From Eupeodes corollae (taxonomy: Eukaryota; Arthropoda; Insecta; Diptera; Syrphidae), in NCBI RefSeq assembly GCF_945859685.1, contig NC_079147.1, positions 59,550,946-59,614,945 on the forward strand: DNA of 64,000 nt, given 5' to 3'. The notes beneath the pieces were generated by a model that ran no database searches, was not told the origin of the DNA, and saw nothing but the letters and a program-made list of their open reading frames with translations. This document shows, one piece after another, positions 11,955 to 22,640 of the stretch (position 1 is its first letter; each line of letters begins with the position of its first letter). Both the position numbers and the translations under genes were made by a program.

Positions 11955-12713
11955 TCATGTAATCCAGTTAGTACACCCTTAGATTCCAATGTGAAATTGA
12001 GCAAAGAACAAAGTCCCTCAACAAAAGAAGAAGAAGAAGAAATGGCTAAAATTCCCTACCAAGAGTTAACCGGAAGTTTGTTGTTTGCTGCACAGTTAAC
12101 TCGTCCCGATATATGTTATGCAGTAAACCTACTCAGTCGTTTCAACAATAACCCCGGACGTGAACATTGGAAGGCAGCTAAACGTGTGTTGCGATACCTA
12201 AAAGGAACAATTGACTACAAATTGAACTATTTCAAGTCAGAAGAATTTAATGTAAAAGGTTTCTGTGATGCTGACTATGCCAATGATCCAGATGAGAGAA
12301 AGTCAATCACAGGTTACGTGTTGCTCAGTCAAGGTGGAGCGATTTCTTGGGGATCTAAAAAACAAACAACTACAGCATTATCGACCTGCGAAGCTGAGTA
12401 TATGGCTTTAGGATCCTCAGTGCAAGAAGCGTTGTGGTTAAGAGGTCTTGAAGAAGAAATTTTTAATACAAACCTAACACCAACCAACATTTTTTGTGAT
12501 AATCGAGGAGCGATTGATCTTGCTTTGAATGAAGCTTATAGACAACGTACAAAACACATTCAAGTTCGTCATCATTTTGTAAGAGAAACAATTATTAATA
12601 AGCAAATCACTTTAAGTACAATAGATACAAACAATATGGTTGCAGACATTTTTACTAAATCTTTACCTCTTGCAAAGAATATTAAATTTTCGAAATTAAT
12701 GGGCATTTTTTAG
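11955..12713 (+). pseudogene. copia polyprotein, C-terminal part beyond the in-frame stop (RT end and RNase H)
   Basis: Same frame as the upstream reading frame, separated from it only by one TAA. It encodes the end of the reverse transcriptase domain (QELTGSLLFAAQLTRPDICY) and RNase H, with acidic positions at about 12267 (FCDADYAN), 12390 (STCEAEYMAL) and 12498 (FCDNRGAID). It ends with DIFTKSLPLAKNIKF and a TAG. There is no ATG near its beginning, so independent translation is unlikely. It would need stop read-through, or proteins supplied by intact copies. I see no other stop or frameshift. Confidence 0.88.
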
Positions 12714-12730
12714 ATTTTATCAAATAAAGT

Positions 12731-12741
12731 TTTAGTGGGAA
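12731..12741 (+). other. copia polypurine tract (probable)
   Basis: The bases tttagtgggaa directly precede the 3' LTR; the purine-rich gtgggaa is the expected place for plus-strand priming. It is short, so position is the main evidence. Confidence 0.5.
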
Positions 12742-12934
12742 TGTTGCAAATGAAAAATACTTTATATAAAATCTACTGTTCTAATTATATATGATCACTT
12801 ATGTTTTGTAAAATATGTTTTGACTTTGAAATAAAATTTGTATTATTCTGTTTTTGTTCAACGTACGAAGAAGTTGTTTAATTTAAAAAAGGAAAACTCT
12901 AGAAATATTCTTCAAGGAGACGAATATTTCATCA
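12742..12934 (+). repeat. copia 3' LTR
   Basis: Identical copy of 8602-8794. Its aataaa hexamer at about 12830-12835 is in the sense orientation of heph, so it could in principle end heph transcripts early. That consequence is inferred. Confidence 0.96.
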
Positions 12935-13349
12935 CTGTTTATTGTAAAAAGAATGCCTAAACTGATGGTTTAAATTTGATTCATACTCCTGAATGGCATT
13001 ATTTGGTCTAATGAATATCATATCTTATTTTAGCTGGTATACAAATTTGTTTTCTTAAAACTATTAAAGAAAAGAGTAAAACTTTAATTACAAATCTATT
13101 TTTTAATGAAATAAGACATTCATATTTGTATTTAACTCTCCATCAAAGTGGTTTTAGCATTATCTGAAAAGGTCGAATAAAATAGTGATGTATATTTAAT
13201 TTCCTTTATTTGTATGCTTCTTTGGGTGTGCCAGTTGCAAGATTAAAATGAAAAATTCACTTGGAATTGTTATTAATTGTATTTAAATATTCTATGCATA
13301 AATGGTATAAACTATCGCACAATAGTTTTTTGTTTTTCGTCAGTTATAA

Positions 13350-13633
13350 ATAAATTGGGTGGTGCAGGAGTTCGTGGAGAACTAGGGCCTTGTGACTTAA
13401 AACTCTAAAGTATTTCTGTGTGCGAGTAATGTTGTCTAGGATCAAAGAAACCTACAGTTTAAAACCGAATCTAAACGGATAATTTGAGAAAGCACTTTGC
13501 ATGACAAGAATTACTCTTGGAGGATTTGTCAAGAGACAGTACCCTTGAAAAAAAAACCTTAGAAGGCACAGGCAGCGGTCGAACCGAAGACCTTTAGCAT
13601 GACAGTCCAACGCACTAACCAACATGCACTACC
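13350..13633 (-). mobile_element. tRNA-Asp-like SINE, copy 1
   Basis: Minus-strand SINE. The tRNA-like head lies at 13573-13633 (agtgcgttggactgtcatgc, then a B-box-like gttcgaccgc). The body follows, with the family marks ggtactg, gacaaatcc, tcttgtcatg and aattat(ccg), and the tail ends cctgcaccacccaatttatt. The head is diverged. It lies 470 bp upstream of the heph RRM1 exon. Confidence 0.8.
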
Positions 13634-14099
13634 AATAAAATGGATGTTTATTTCAACCAAGGTTGAAGTGAAAATGCATTAAATTTGACTAAATTCCTTC
13701 TAACCTTACATTGGTACGTTTAACATTACAAATTATACCAATCACAATTTAGGAGAATATCAAAAGATTTATTTATTTGAAAAAACTTTCGGTCTTACTA
13801 TGCGGTAGTAGGAGTATAAACAAATCTATCCATCAATTGTAACTTTTAGACAAAGAATTCTTTTCCTCTATCATATTTATAACATTATACCAATCAGTTC
13901 TATAGACAGTTAGACATTAAAACTTTAAATGCTAATTTATAAATGAAACAAATTGTATTTTTATAATGTGTTACAAAAATACTTATTTGCTAACCTAAAT
14001 GTCAATTATTCTGATTTTATACCATTTAAATTATTATACCATTCAAATTTCATATTAATTTCTTAACATAATTTGTTTTTTTTTTTTTTTTTCTTTTAG
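13634..14099. other. heph intron before RRM1 exon; TATACCA words and acceptor tract
   Basis: Four copies of ttatacca(t/a) at about 13735, 13887, 14017 and 14033 are the reverse complement of TGGTATAA. A run of 17 T (14076-14092) and cttttag form the splice acceptor. Confidence 0.65.
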
Positions 14100-14371
14100 G
14101 CAAACCTTCCAAAGTAATTCACCTTAGAAACATTCCAAATGAATCCAGCGAACCAGATGTTATATCATTGGGTATACCATTTGGTCGTGTCACAAATGTA
14201 CTTGTTTTAAAAGGTAAAAATCAAGCATTTCTCGAGATGGCCGATGAGGTATCAGCCACAGCTATGGTTACCTGTTATACACACAATCCACCACAAATGC
14301 GAGGTCGTATGGTATATGTTCAGTTTTCAAATCATCGCGAGTTAAAGACCGATCAAAGCCACACCATTGGG
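14100..14371 (+). CDS. heph: hephaestus (PTB) exon encoding RRM1
   Basis: This internal exon carries essentially all of RRM1 of the polypyrimidine-tract-binding protein, a nuclear splicing regulator that binds CU-rich RNA. The first two bases complete a split codon; 90 codons follow, from KPSKVIHLRNIP to the HTIG end. RRM landmarks are the RNP2-like VIHLRNIP strand, the GIPFGRVTNVLVLKGKNQAF core and the MRGRMVYVQFSNHRELKTDQ end, all hallmarks of the PTB family. The acceptor is a 17-T run followed by cttttag, and the donor is ggg|gtaagt. The preceding exon is not in the window. A copia element inserted 1.2 kb upstream. Family identity is certain from the sequence; the symbol follows the Drosophila orthologue. 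Confidence 0.96.
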
Positions 14372-15953
14372 GTAAGTTAATTTATTAAAAATAAAAATAA
14401 ATATAAAAATAGAAGAGAAAAAAAAAGAAAACTAAGGGGGAGAGGGGGAACAAAAAAAAAGAAAAAACAAACCTAATAATAATTCATTCGTGCCTTATCT
14501 TATTGTTCTTTTAAAAAATATTGTTTTTATAATTAGATGGTATAAAGGTAAAGGTTTCTAAATTAACTTCACCCTGCAATACCGCGCCTTGCCAGTAGGT
14601 ATAGCATAGGTACTGTTATTATTATTTTTATAGGAACTTGGTCTGGTCTATCCATTGGAACGTGCTGTGGTTTTACACAATTTAATTAATTTCAAAATTT
14701 CTCAAACCACCCACCCTCGCTGATGTAACTTTTTTGTGAAACCCGTTAAAAAGTTCTTATTTTTTTTTAAACTGGGGTGAGTCTCCTTTTTCCTCGAAAC
14801 ATTCGGATTGTATCAACAATTTCGTCATAGGGTATATTATACGTTTTAGGCTCACTCATTTGTTTTTCCTCCCAATGTGTAAGGAACATAGAAAAGACCG
14901 TACTCGGTGTGCAGAAGTTGTACAGTATGAACTCCAACGATATGGATTTTTTTAGCAAGACCGAAATAAAAAAGGATTTCATTTGATCCTTTAGCCATTG
15001 AATTCGACTCACAGAGAGAGAGAGAGGGGATTGGTTGATAAAAAAACAACAAAGTATACAAAATGAAATAAACAAAAATTCAAGCTTGCACTATGATGGC
15101 TCGGTGGCAATGACGATGGATGGCGCCAGGCGTCGCTAGTGGTCGTATAGCGAACATTCCTCTTCTTCGCTCCATGAGGGGTTGTTTCGGCGAGGGTTGA
15201 AAAATGTGAAAACATTTTCTGACCATCGAAGGACATGTATGAAGCAAGCACATGACAAAACCACCAACCAACTAAAATGGCACAATCACTAACTACATTA
15301 CATACCGCGAGCTTCATTCATTCACTCACCCGCACTCACTCATTCGCTCACTCGCCTCTATTCTCTTATTCCCTCTCACCATAACTACCACGAACTTAAA
15401 AAACAATCAATTTTAGAATTAGCTTCAGGTGAATTTCCCATTTCTACCAGTTTTTAGTTGAATCGAGAAATGTTTCACTATGTGTTGTTCGGAGGTCCTT
15501 TTTGCCTTGATGTGTTCTGTTGTTGCATATGTGAAGGATCCTGATGGAGGTAGCTATTTCTACCTTTATTGTTTGAATTTCGCACCCTCGAGGGTTTTTT
15601 CCTCTCGATGTTGTTGTTATTGTTGTTGTATTAATTGGCATTGTATGCAGAAAATATAGGCAGGAGCAGCACGTTGAGTTTTATATTGATTCAAACAATA
15701 TGGTCTTTATTTATTTATGGGAAATTCAAAACATACTCAGTAAAAAAATATTTGTGTTGTTTTTGTTTTGCATTTAGGTTTGAAAATCAATTATTAATTA
15801 GTATTTCTAGTTATAAATTGTGTTAGAAATGGTTTATTAGTTAAAAGTTTATTGAGAACGAAAAAAAAACCACGAGCAAATAAATAAACAAATTGATTTA
15901 GAACGCAAACCTAAAACAATAATATAATGTTTAAATTTTTTAATCTTTATGTG
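14372..15953. other. heph intron, no gene seen
   Basis: Donor region followed by A/G-rich sequence (14400-14470), a short (GA)n run (15013-15028) and ttg-triplet-rich sequence near 15610. The overlapping short minus-strand frames at 14767-15317 have no recognisable domain. Confidence 0.6.
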
Positions 15954-15984
15954 TACAGTTATGGTCAAAATCAAAGGAACACTT

Positions 15985-16212
15985 TTCAGGCCAAATCGCT
16001 AGTGGACTTAGTTCAAAACAAGAGGCTGAAATGCGACACAAAAGTAAAGGAGGTGTCGGTGCACATTGTTTTTGTTTAGCAAGGCATTCCACATTCTCGT
16101 TGTACGGCTAAAGAAAGAATCCCTGTACTTGCATTCCTAGAAGCTTGAGTATTACGGTTAAATAGTTTAAGGGATGGAATGGAGATGGCTATTTCTCTAG
16201 AGCATAAACCCA
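15985..16212 (-). pseudogene. LINE family A, 3' end of ORF2 (minus copy)
   Basis: The minus strand gives YRDSFFSRTTRMWNAL followed by ...NVHRHLL, the characteristic C-terminus shared with the other family-A copies in this window. It abuts, head to head, a plus-strand family-A fragment that begins at about 16215. Confidence 0.7.
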
Positions 16213-16214
16213 TA

Positions 16215-17285
16215 AAATACCGGCAGTATGGCTTTCGTAGCAGTAGGTCCACTGGTGATCTTATAGTTCATCTCACCGAACAGTGGAACAAATCTTTACA
16301 TCGTTTTGGAGAAGGTAAGATTATTGCACTTGATATTTCCAAGGCATTTGATAGACGTTAGCATCAAGCTCTCTTATCGAAACTGCGTGCTTTTGGTACC
16401 GATGAATCGCTTCTTCGTTGGGTTAGATATTACCTTTCTAAACCGTTCAATGCAAATTGTATTGGATGGTTTCAAGTCTGATTTATAAAATGTATTCATA
16501 AAATAAATGCTGGTGTTCCCCCGGGCTCCGTTTTGTACTCTCATCTTTTCATGTTCAAATCTAGATTTACATCATTGTCCTTCGGATTTAGATCTTCAAC
16601 AGCAGCGTATAATAAGCCCATTCAACTCTTATTTTAAAAGCATTGTGCCGTGTAGAATTTAATGCTTTGAAAACTCAATGCTGTCTTCTGTCGTTAAGGC
16701 AAAATTCACTCCTGATGCCGCTATCCATGAACGGCACTCGCAACCATTAAACTAATCAACTTCCAGTACTCGTTATGTGTATTACAGATCACCATAAATG
16801 GAATGATCACATATTCGATATTTCCAAATTTGTCAACCCTTCTGATCTGGCTGTAATTAAAAAAGCCTTCATTCCTCCAAAACTTGAATATAACTAGCAT
16901 ATTTGGGTTATTAAGGAGCACCTGTTAAAGAAGTTTAATTATTTTTAAAATAATGGGCGATAGAACTTTTACCGAAACAATTACGACACTCGAAAACCGC
17001 TGCAATGTTTCATCGTTGTTCTAACGATATTTTTATAAACAGTGTTCTGTTAAATTAGCCAGTTGCACCCCCCCCCCCCCCCCGTCCTCAAAAAATTCAA
17101 CCGTAATACTCAAACTTCTAGGATTGCACTTGAATTTTACTTTGAGCTTAATTTCGGACGTACTGTCAAGTATAAAAATCCTTTTTTTGATATTTTGATA
17201 TTCAGAATGTGCATCGGTATCTCCTCTTTAATCCTTCTCTATTTACCTAAAGCTCGGACTGTTTTTAAACTTTAAACATGATAAA
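16215..17285 (+). pseudogene. LINE family A, reverse transcriptase to C-terminus (decayed)
   Basis: The plus strand gives RQYGFRSSRSTGDLIVHLTE, then IIALDISKAFDR (RT catalytic region), NAGVPPGSV, LDLQQQRIISPF, the downstream VVKAKFTPDAA part, and finally KKFNRNTQTSRIALEFYFEL near 17090-17150. Stops and frameshifts are frequent, and part of the palm (YADD/FADD) is deleted. A run of 16 C (17068-17083) interrupts the C-terminal part. Jockey/CR1-type non-LTR element; clade not resolved. Confidence 0.8.
17068..17083 (+). repeat. 16-nt poly-C run
   Basis: Uninterrupted C run in otherwise AT-rich sequence, within the LINE-A C-terminal region. Confidence 0.95.
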
Positions 17286-17292
17286 AAAAAAT

Positions 17293-17520
17293 TCTGTGGA
17301 ACAACAGTCCGTTGAGGATAAGGGCCTAGTGATTTACAACTCTCAACCATTCCTGTGTGCGAGTACTGTTGTCAGAGATAGAGGGGACCTTTAGTTTTTA
17401 GCCGATTCCGAAGGGCAATTGTCAATTCCTCGCAATTGGCAGTACCCGTGAAAAAACTTTAGATGGCACAGGCAGGGATCGAACCCAAGACCTCTGGCAT
17501 GACAGTCTAACGCACTACTA
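17293..17520 (-). mobile_element. tRNA-Asp-like SINE, copy 2
   Basis: Minus-strand copy. The head, at about 17465-17520, includes the B box in ...cttgggttcgatccctgc. The body is shortened between 17400 and 17440 (the cttgtcatg segment is missing). The tail ends with cggactgttgttccaca. Confidence 0.82.
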
Positions 17521-17524
17521 CTTT

Positions 17525-17975
17525 ACTTCTTTCTTCAAAGATGTTAAGGGTATTAATAACCCCTTGAGTACCTATTAATCATAACCAATCAATTTTAATG
17601 CTTTACGCTCAATGCTGTCCATGAGGCTTATATAAGTTTCAGGTGCACCAGCCCAGAGTTAAACTCAAGCTTTGGACATATATAAGTCTTGTTGATAACA
17701 TCTAGTTCAGAAGGGAAGACAAATTTCTAGCATAGCCTTAGGAAATTCAAACATCTTGCAGCATTTTTGCCGATAACGCGTATGAGATATTTCCACAAAA
17801 GGTGATTGGTTGTAGACAGGCAAGGGGGTTTATATCGCTTTGACGATACATTAAAGCATTGAGTTTTCGAAGCATTAAATTCCACGAGGTTTTTATTCTC
17901 AACTGTACAATGCTGTTTAAGAGGAAATTTATTGAGCACCATCGTCAGCAAAACAATGTATTGGATTAGAAGTTT
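17525..17975 (-). pseudogene. LINE family A fragment (minus) fused to LINE B
   Basis: The minus strand gives SNPIHCFADDG (the FADD catalytic box), VEFNASKTQCFNVSSKRYKP, then KNAARCL, LWAGAPETYISLMDSIERKA, as in other family-A copies. At about 17975 it joins LINE B (NYSNMPET | SNPIHCFADD), so the two families are directly abutted in the same orientation. Confidence 0.75.
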
Positions 17976-19640
17976 CAGGCATATTTGAATAATTATAAAG
18001 CTTTCGTAAAGCAAATTTTGTTAATCTCTTCTGAACCTCTTCAAACCTTAAAATAATTGATTGTCTAACAGGATTCCATATTATGCAACAGTATTCAAGT
18101 CAAGGTCTTACAAGGGATACAAAAAGAGGTTTTTAATTATAAGGATCTTCGAATGATTTAGAAGTTCTTGAAACAAATCCCAACATGGTGTTATCTTTTG
18201 AAATAATATTATTAATTTGAAGAGAAAAATTCAAATTCGAGTCAAAAAGATCCTTTTGAATTGTTAATTTCATTAACAACTGATTCTCAATTTTGGAATC
18301 AAAACATATCGGATCCTTTATTTTAGAAAATGTAACAAAACTACAATTTTTTACATTAAAATCTAATCTATTTATAACACCACTTGATAATATTATCAAT
18401 ATCCAATTGAATTTTACTAGCATCTGATGAAGAACTTACAGAACTAAAAATCTTGAAATCATCAGCATATAAATCACATCTAAAACTTTTAATACAATTC
18501 GTTAAATCATTTTTAAATAAAATTTTTAAATAAATAAAAAGAATTGGGCCAAGATGACTACCTTGTGATACACCTAAAAAAATTTGTATTTCATTGAAAA
18601 CATCATTAGCAATTTTAAAATATTGTCTGCATACAACCAAATAGCTTCTGATCCATTTTAGGAGATTCGAGTTGAAGCCAAGCAATTCAAGTTTTTTCAA
18701 GAAAATATTATGTTGTACCCGATCAAACACATTGGAAAAATCTGTGTAGGTTCCATCCACTTGAGTACGATTTTCTAAGCAACCAATTATTAGTAAAAAT
18801 TGCTAAGTTTGTTGCAGTAGGCTTACCACTCATAAAGCCTTGCTGATGCAGGAAACTATAAAGTTTAATTTTAACAATTGCCTCAAATAATTTGTGGATT
18901 AGCTGAATCTTAGCAATAGTTCTATAATTTTCCACATATGCTTTAGATCCAGATATATACAAAGGAGATATCAGTGAATGTTTCCATGTATCTTAAAATA
19001 CTCATTGTTTCAAGGACAAAAACAGACGAAAATTAAAAATAAATTAAAGTGGGGTTTTAAGGTTATATTTAAAAAATTTCAAAACTAAAGGTGGAATATT
19101 GTCCGGTGCGGCAGAGAAAGTGTTATCAAACGACGATAAAGCATTTAAAACATCAACTGTCGATAAAGTCTTATATATAATAATAATAAGGTCACCAACA
19201 TTAATGTAAGAATTGAAACTAAATGTTTCATTACAATCTTAACCCAAATCAAAAAAGTTTGATTGGAAAATAAAGCAAATTTATTACAAATAACTTCTAA
19301 ATTTTCTGAAAAAATACAATTGTAAGAAATACTGGAAGGAATTCCACTTTATTTTCTTTTAGCATTTAGAAATGACCAAAAACACTTTGAATCATTTTTT
19401 ATCCTAGACAATCTTTTATTAAACCAAATTGATCTTTTTGAATTTTCTTAAAGGAATGTTCCGAAACATAGCAAAAACCAATTCTAAATTACTGCAATTA
19501 TAAATAATTTGCCAATTTACGCTTTCAAATAATCAAATTATTCGAAGGGACAGTTGTAATTGCGATCAACCAAATTTGTCAATATTTTTAAAGTCCTATC
19601 TGCACATTTGATATTATTTTCACAAAAACAGACGAAACAC
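17976..19640 (-). pseudogene. LINE family B, linker and reverse transcriptase (decayed)
   Basis: Minus strand, top to bottom: IKNDSKCFWSFLNAKRK and GIPSSISYN (linker, about 19330-19440), APDNIPPLVLKFF, GSKAYVENYRTIAKIQLIHK, LHQQGFMSGKPTATNLAIFT, TDFSNVFDRVQHNIFLKKLE, LGVSQGSHLGPILF, CDLYADDFKIFSS (the YADD catalytic box), FNVKNCSFVTFSKIKDPICF and LVRP.LEYCCIIWNPVRQS. The motif order is complete for a non-LTR RT, broken by several stops and frame changes. It resembles LINE D. Confidence 0.85.
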
Positions 19641-19804
19641 GAAATTTTGTCAAATACAAATCCCAATTTAAGAAACATTAACAAAACATTTACTTTTAAC
19701 TAATTAAGTTGTAACATTTATGATTTTTCGTCCTTACACAAAGTCTTAGGACATAATTAAAATGTTTGAGTTTTGTTTCTATTATTTTGGCCATTGCTGT
19801 GTAT

Positions 19805-21264
19805 GCATGAAGTTATATTTCATTGATGAAAGAGTGAAGTAAAAAATAAATTTAAATTTTCTTTTCGGAAATGTTAAGATCAGAAATTCCTTTTTTTTAT
19901 TTTTGTTGTGTGTACATAGGTAAAATTGCCTCAAGTAATTCTAGAGAATTTATTTAATAGAATTTCAAATCTCAATTAATTAATCATCATTCATAATGTT
20001 TTCAGGCTAAAAATAAACTTGTGTTAACATAGGTATGAGTAGAGAGTACCTATGTTCTATTCTCATACCTTTACACGCATTTATCATAAAGCAATTTAAC
20101 AACCAACAAAAACAACAACAATAACAACAAAAATATATAACAAGAAATTCTGAAGAATTTTTCAAACTCCTTATCGAAAATAAGTGAAACAATCAACAAT
20201 ATTATTTCGCTTGAAATACCTTTGATCATTATCTATCTATGTTGTGGCTTTATCCACGTCAACAATTTTAAGAGAAAAGATATGTAACCACAAAGTGGTG
20301 GCAGCAATGGCGGTGATGGCACACCCCCACCCATCCTTCACAAACCCCTTCTTACCTAAAGATTTAACGCCTCTTTTACATAACAAACCACAAATTGTAA
20401 CAATATTCTAATTATGTGCGTGTAGCAATGATTAATTTCTAATTCTCTCATCACACATTATTATATAAATGTATGTATGTAAATATATTTAAGGCTTCTT
20501 CTTCTTCATTAAGGTACATACCTATACCTAGATACTTGGGTAGTTGTGATGTTATAACCTTATAAATAGACCAATTTGGGTTTTTGGTACTCAATTTGTA
20601 TTAACTTTAGCCTTGAATGATAATAATAGGTAATTTAGAGGAATTTCTGAACAATATGAAGATGAAGATAAAGACGAAGGAAAGGAATGATGATGCTATT
20701 CAAATTTGATGATGATACCCTTTCCCCGTATCGTTATTTAGAAATTCCATTTTCTTTTTATTACTATGCCTAAATAACATACATACTCGTACCTACCTCA
20801 CCTATACATATTTAAGTTTACATTCTGACACTATTCTCTAAATCTTTGTAAATTAGAATTAGAATTTATGAAGCCATCTTTGTTAATATCACTCATAGGT
20901 ACGATGTCTTTGATATATGATGAAGAACAACCTGAAGGCATGTATAGATTAATTTTGTGACAACAAGTTTGTTTATTAAAACAAAATAATAACATATATT
21001 TACTCATATAGAGAATATTATTTTAAGAGCTTTATTCAATTGAAATTATAATAGAATTGAATACCGACAATTCGAAATAATTTAGTTTTGGGCGAAACTT
21101 ACTGATTCACAAATTTTGTTACAATATTAGATACGAACAGAAGTTTTGAAGCAAAGTTTAAAATTTGTACTTTTTCGTTAATGGTTGCAAGAATATTTTT
21201 AGGAACTTAAGATTTTGTATCAAAAATCATATCCCAGTCTCATTTTCTTTCAATTATTTCACTC
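19805..21264. other. heph intron, no gene seen
   Basis: AT-rich. It holds a small palindromic structure at 20026-20070, a (CAA)n-rich patch (20100-20130), and taggta/tacctac words near 20510-20830. Confidence 0.6.
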
Positions 21265-21500
21265 AGTAAAAACAGCCAGTTGCATATCTCCCATCAAACA
21301 AAACGCGCTTCTAGAAAAACCCATGAGTTTACCCTTGAGCCCAACTTCAGCCGCACTATGAAGTACAGAGATTCATTTTTTAGCCGTACTACGCGAATGC
21401 GGAATGCCTTGCCACGCTCTATCAATCAATCGATATAAATCAATGTCCACTGACACCTTCTCCTATCCAACCCCTCTCTCTTTTCCTAATGCTCACACTG
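21265..21500 (+). pseudogene. LINE family A, 3' end of ORF2
   Basis: The plus strand reads SQLHISHQTKRASRKTHEFT, then EPNFSRTMKYRDSFFSRTTR and MRNALPRSINQSI. It is a 5'-truncated copy of the family-A C-terminus, one of the least damaged here. Confidence 0.8.
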
Positions 21501-21779
21501 TATCTTCGGCATATTAAAGGTATACAAAACCAAACCCCTTTAGTGTTCGCTAATTATAAAAAAAAGTTGGTAACACTTTTTTTAAACAATGCCTTGAAAC
21601 TGTTCAAATTTATTTTGAATTTCATGATTCTTTTCGAAATAGGGTTTTGCCCGAAACTCTGTTCGCTTCTTCGCAACCCCAAGTTTCGTTATTAACCAAA
21701 TTTTCTCAATTGCATCGGTGAGATCTTTTTCGACATTAATAGAGCGACATTAATAGAGCTTTCTAGATAGTCATTCTGG

Positions 21780-22340
21780 AGAAACGGATAAGTTTGAAAT
21801 GGATGCCAAAACTAGACATTGCTCTGAAGAGCTCTTCCCTACGGATGCTGTCGTACGCGGCTTTAAAATCTATAAAGAAATGGTGGGTATCGATTTGGTT
21901 TTTTCCAAGATCTGTAGTAGTGTAAATATTTGGTTGATAGTGGACTTTCCTGGTCTACAGCCACAATTGTTAGGACCTATCAGGTTGTTGAGAGACTGCT
22001 TCAGACGTTCACATAATACGGTAGAAAGGATCTTATATGCAATGTTGAGGAGGCCGATGCCTCTGTAGTTAGCGCAATTTAGAGGGTCTCCTTTGAAACA
22101 TAACACGAACATTGCCCTTTTGAAAATTGAAACTGCAAGTATCTCCAAAAAGCTCTAGCACCGTTTGCTATAAAACGTTTTTCAGTTCTCGAAGGTAGAC
22201 TTTTGCATTGACTTTGAATTCTAGAAAGCTCATTCAGTTTGGAGCGGGCATCCGCAAAATTCAATCATAGCTTAGCCTTTCTTTCAGTTCTCTTCACACA
22301 AGAATCCTCTCATCTCCAATATGGAGCTTAAATTTTGATT
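21780..22340 (-). pseudogene. RTE-like LINE family G, RT N-terminal part
   Basis: The minus strand gives FADARSKLNELSRIQSQCKS and RTEKRF (linker, 22160-22265), then KGDPLNCANYRGIGLLNIAY, ERLKQSLNNLIGPNNCGCRP, GKSTINQIFTLLQILEKTK, and ...HHFFIDFKAAYDS near 21860-21890 after a frame change. This is the RTE-type 'NYRGI...GFRPGKST...DFKAAYD' block. Two other fragments of apparently the same family occur at 43.4-44.0 and 47.2-47.8 kb. Confidence 0.8.
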
Positions 22341-22640
22341 CAAGATGACATTGTTTCACATGTCTTAAGTCCAGTTTAGGTGCTCTTGAGCCCAGAGCAA
22401 TCGTTTTTCTTTGATTCTTTTTTTTCTCCAACTTGAGTGCTGTGAGCCCACCTTTAAGAACCTTTTTCTCACTGAGCGATCTTCCCCTGGGGTCGTTCTT
22501 TTGGCCTTCCTGAGCCTTCTTCCTACTAGTAGTTTAGTTCCACTAAATTTTCTTGAATGATTGTTTTTAATATTTGTATTTTAAAGATAAATCTTAATTT
22601 GTTAGTGTTTGTTTAAAGATTTCAATTTTATTTTGCCAAT
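22341..22640. other. unassigned segment, possibly upstream part of LINE G
   Basis: Less AT-rich than its neighbours. The minus-strand reading has short basic stretches but no motif I can name. Confidence 0.3.

Larger units (their letters stand above)
8602..12934 (+). mobile_element. Ty1/copia LTR retrotransposon, 4.33 kb, very young
   Basis: A complete copia-type element in the first intron seen here, in the same orientation as heph. The two 193-bp LTRs (8602-8794 and 12742-12934) are identical by eye, start with TGTTG and end with ATCA. A perfect 5-bp target duplication, ctgtt, flanks it (8597-8601 and 12935-12939). The primer site directly after the 5' LTR is ggttatgggccc, the copia-type match to an internal part of initiator-Met tRNA. 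One reading frame encodes Gag, protease, integrase, reverse transcriptase and RNase H in copia order, broken by a single stop. Identical LTRs mean recent insertion. Confidence 0.97.
15956..19802. mobile_element. possible Tc1-like terminal repeats enclosing nested LINEs
   Basis: The left end, cagttatggtcaaaatcaaa (15956), and the right end read on the minus strand, cacagcaatggccaaaataa (from 19802), are similar inverted repeats. Each is flanked outside by TA (15954-15955 and 19803-19804). The pattern fits a Tc1-type element. No transposase is visible between them, only LINE and SINE fragments. The match is imperfect and could be coincidental. Confidence 0.4.

Noticed and set aside
14767..15317. 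Overlapping minus-strand frames up to 102 codons
   Set aside because: Mutually overlapping in different frames, low-complexity, no domain, no splice or promoter context.
16179..16361. 60-codon plus-strand frame as a gene
   Set aside because: Chimera of the reverse complement of one LINE A end and the RT of another; an accident of the head-to-head junction.
17068..17083. Poly-C run as a functional signal
   Set aside because: It lies in a dead LINE fragment and is more likely a slippage expansion or sequence error.
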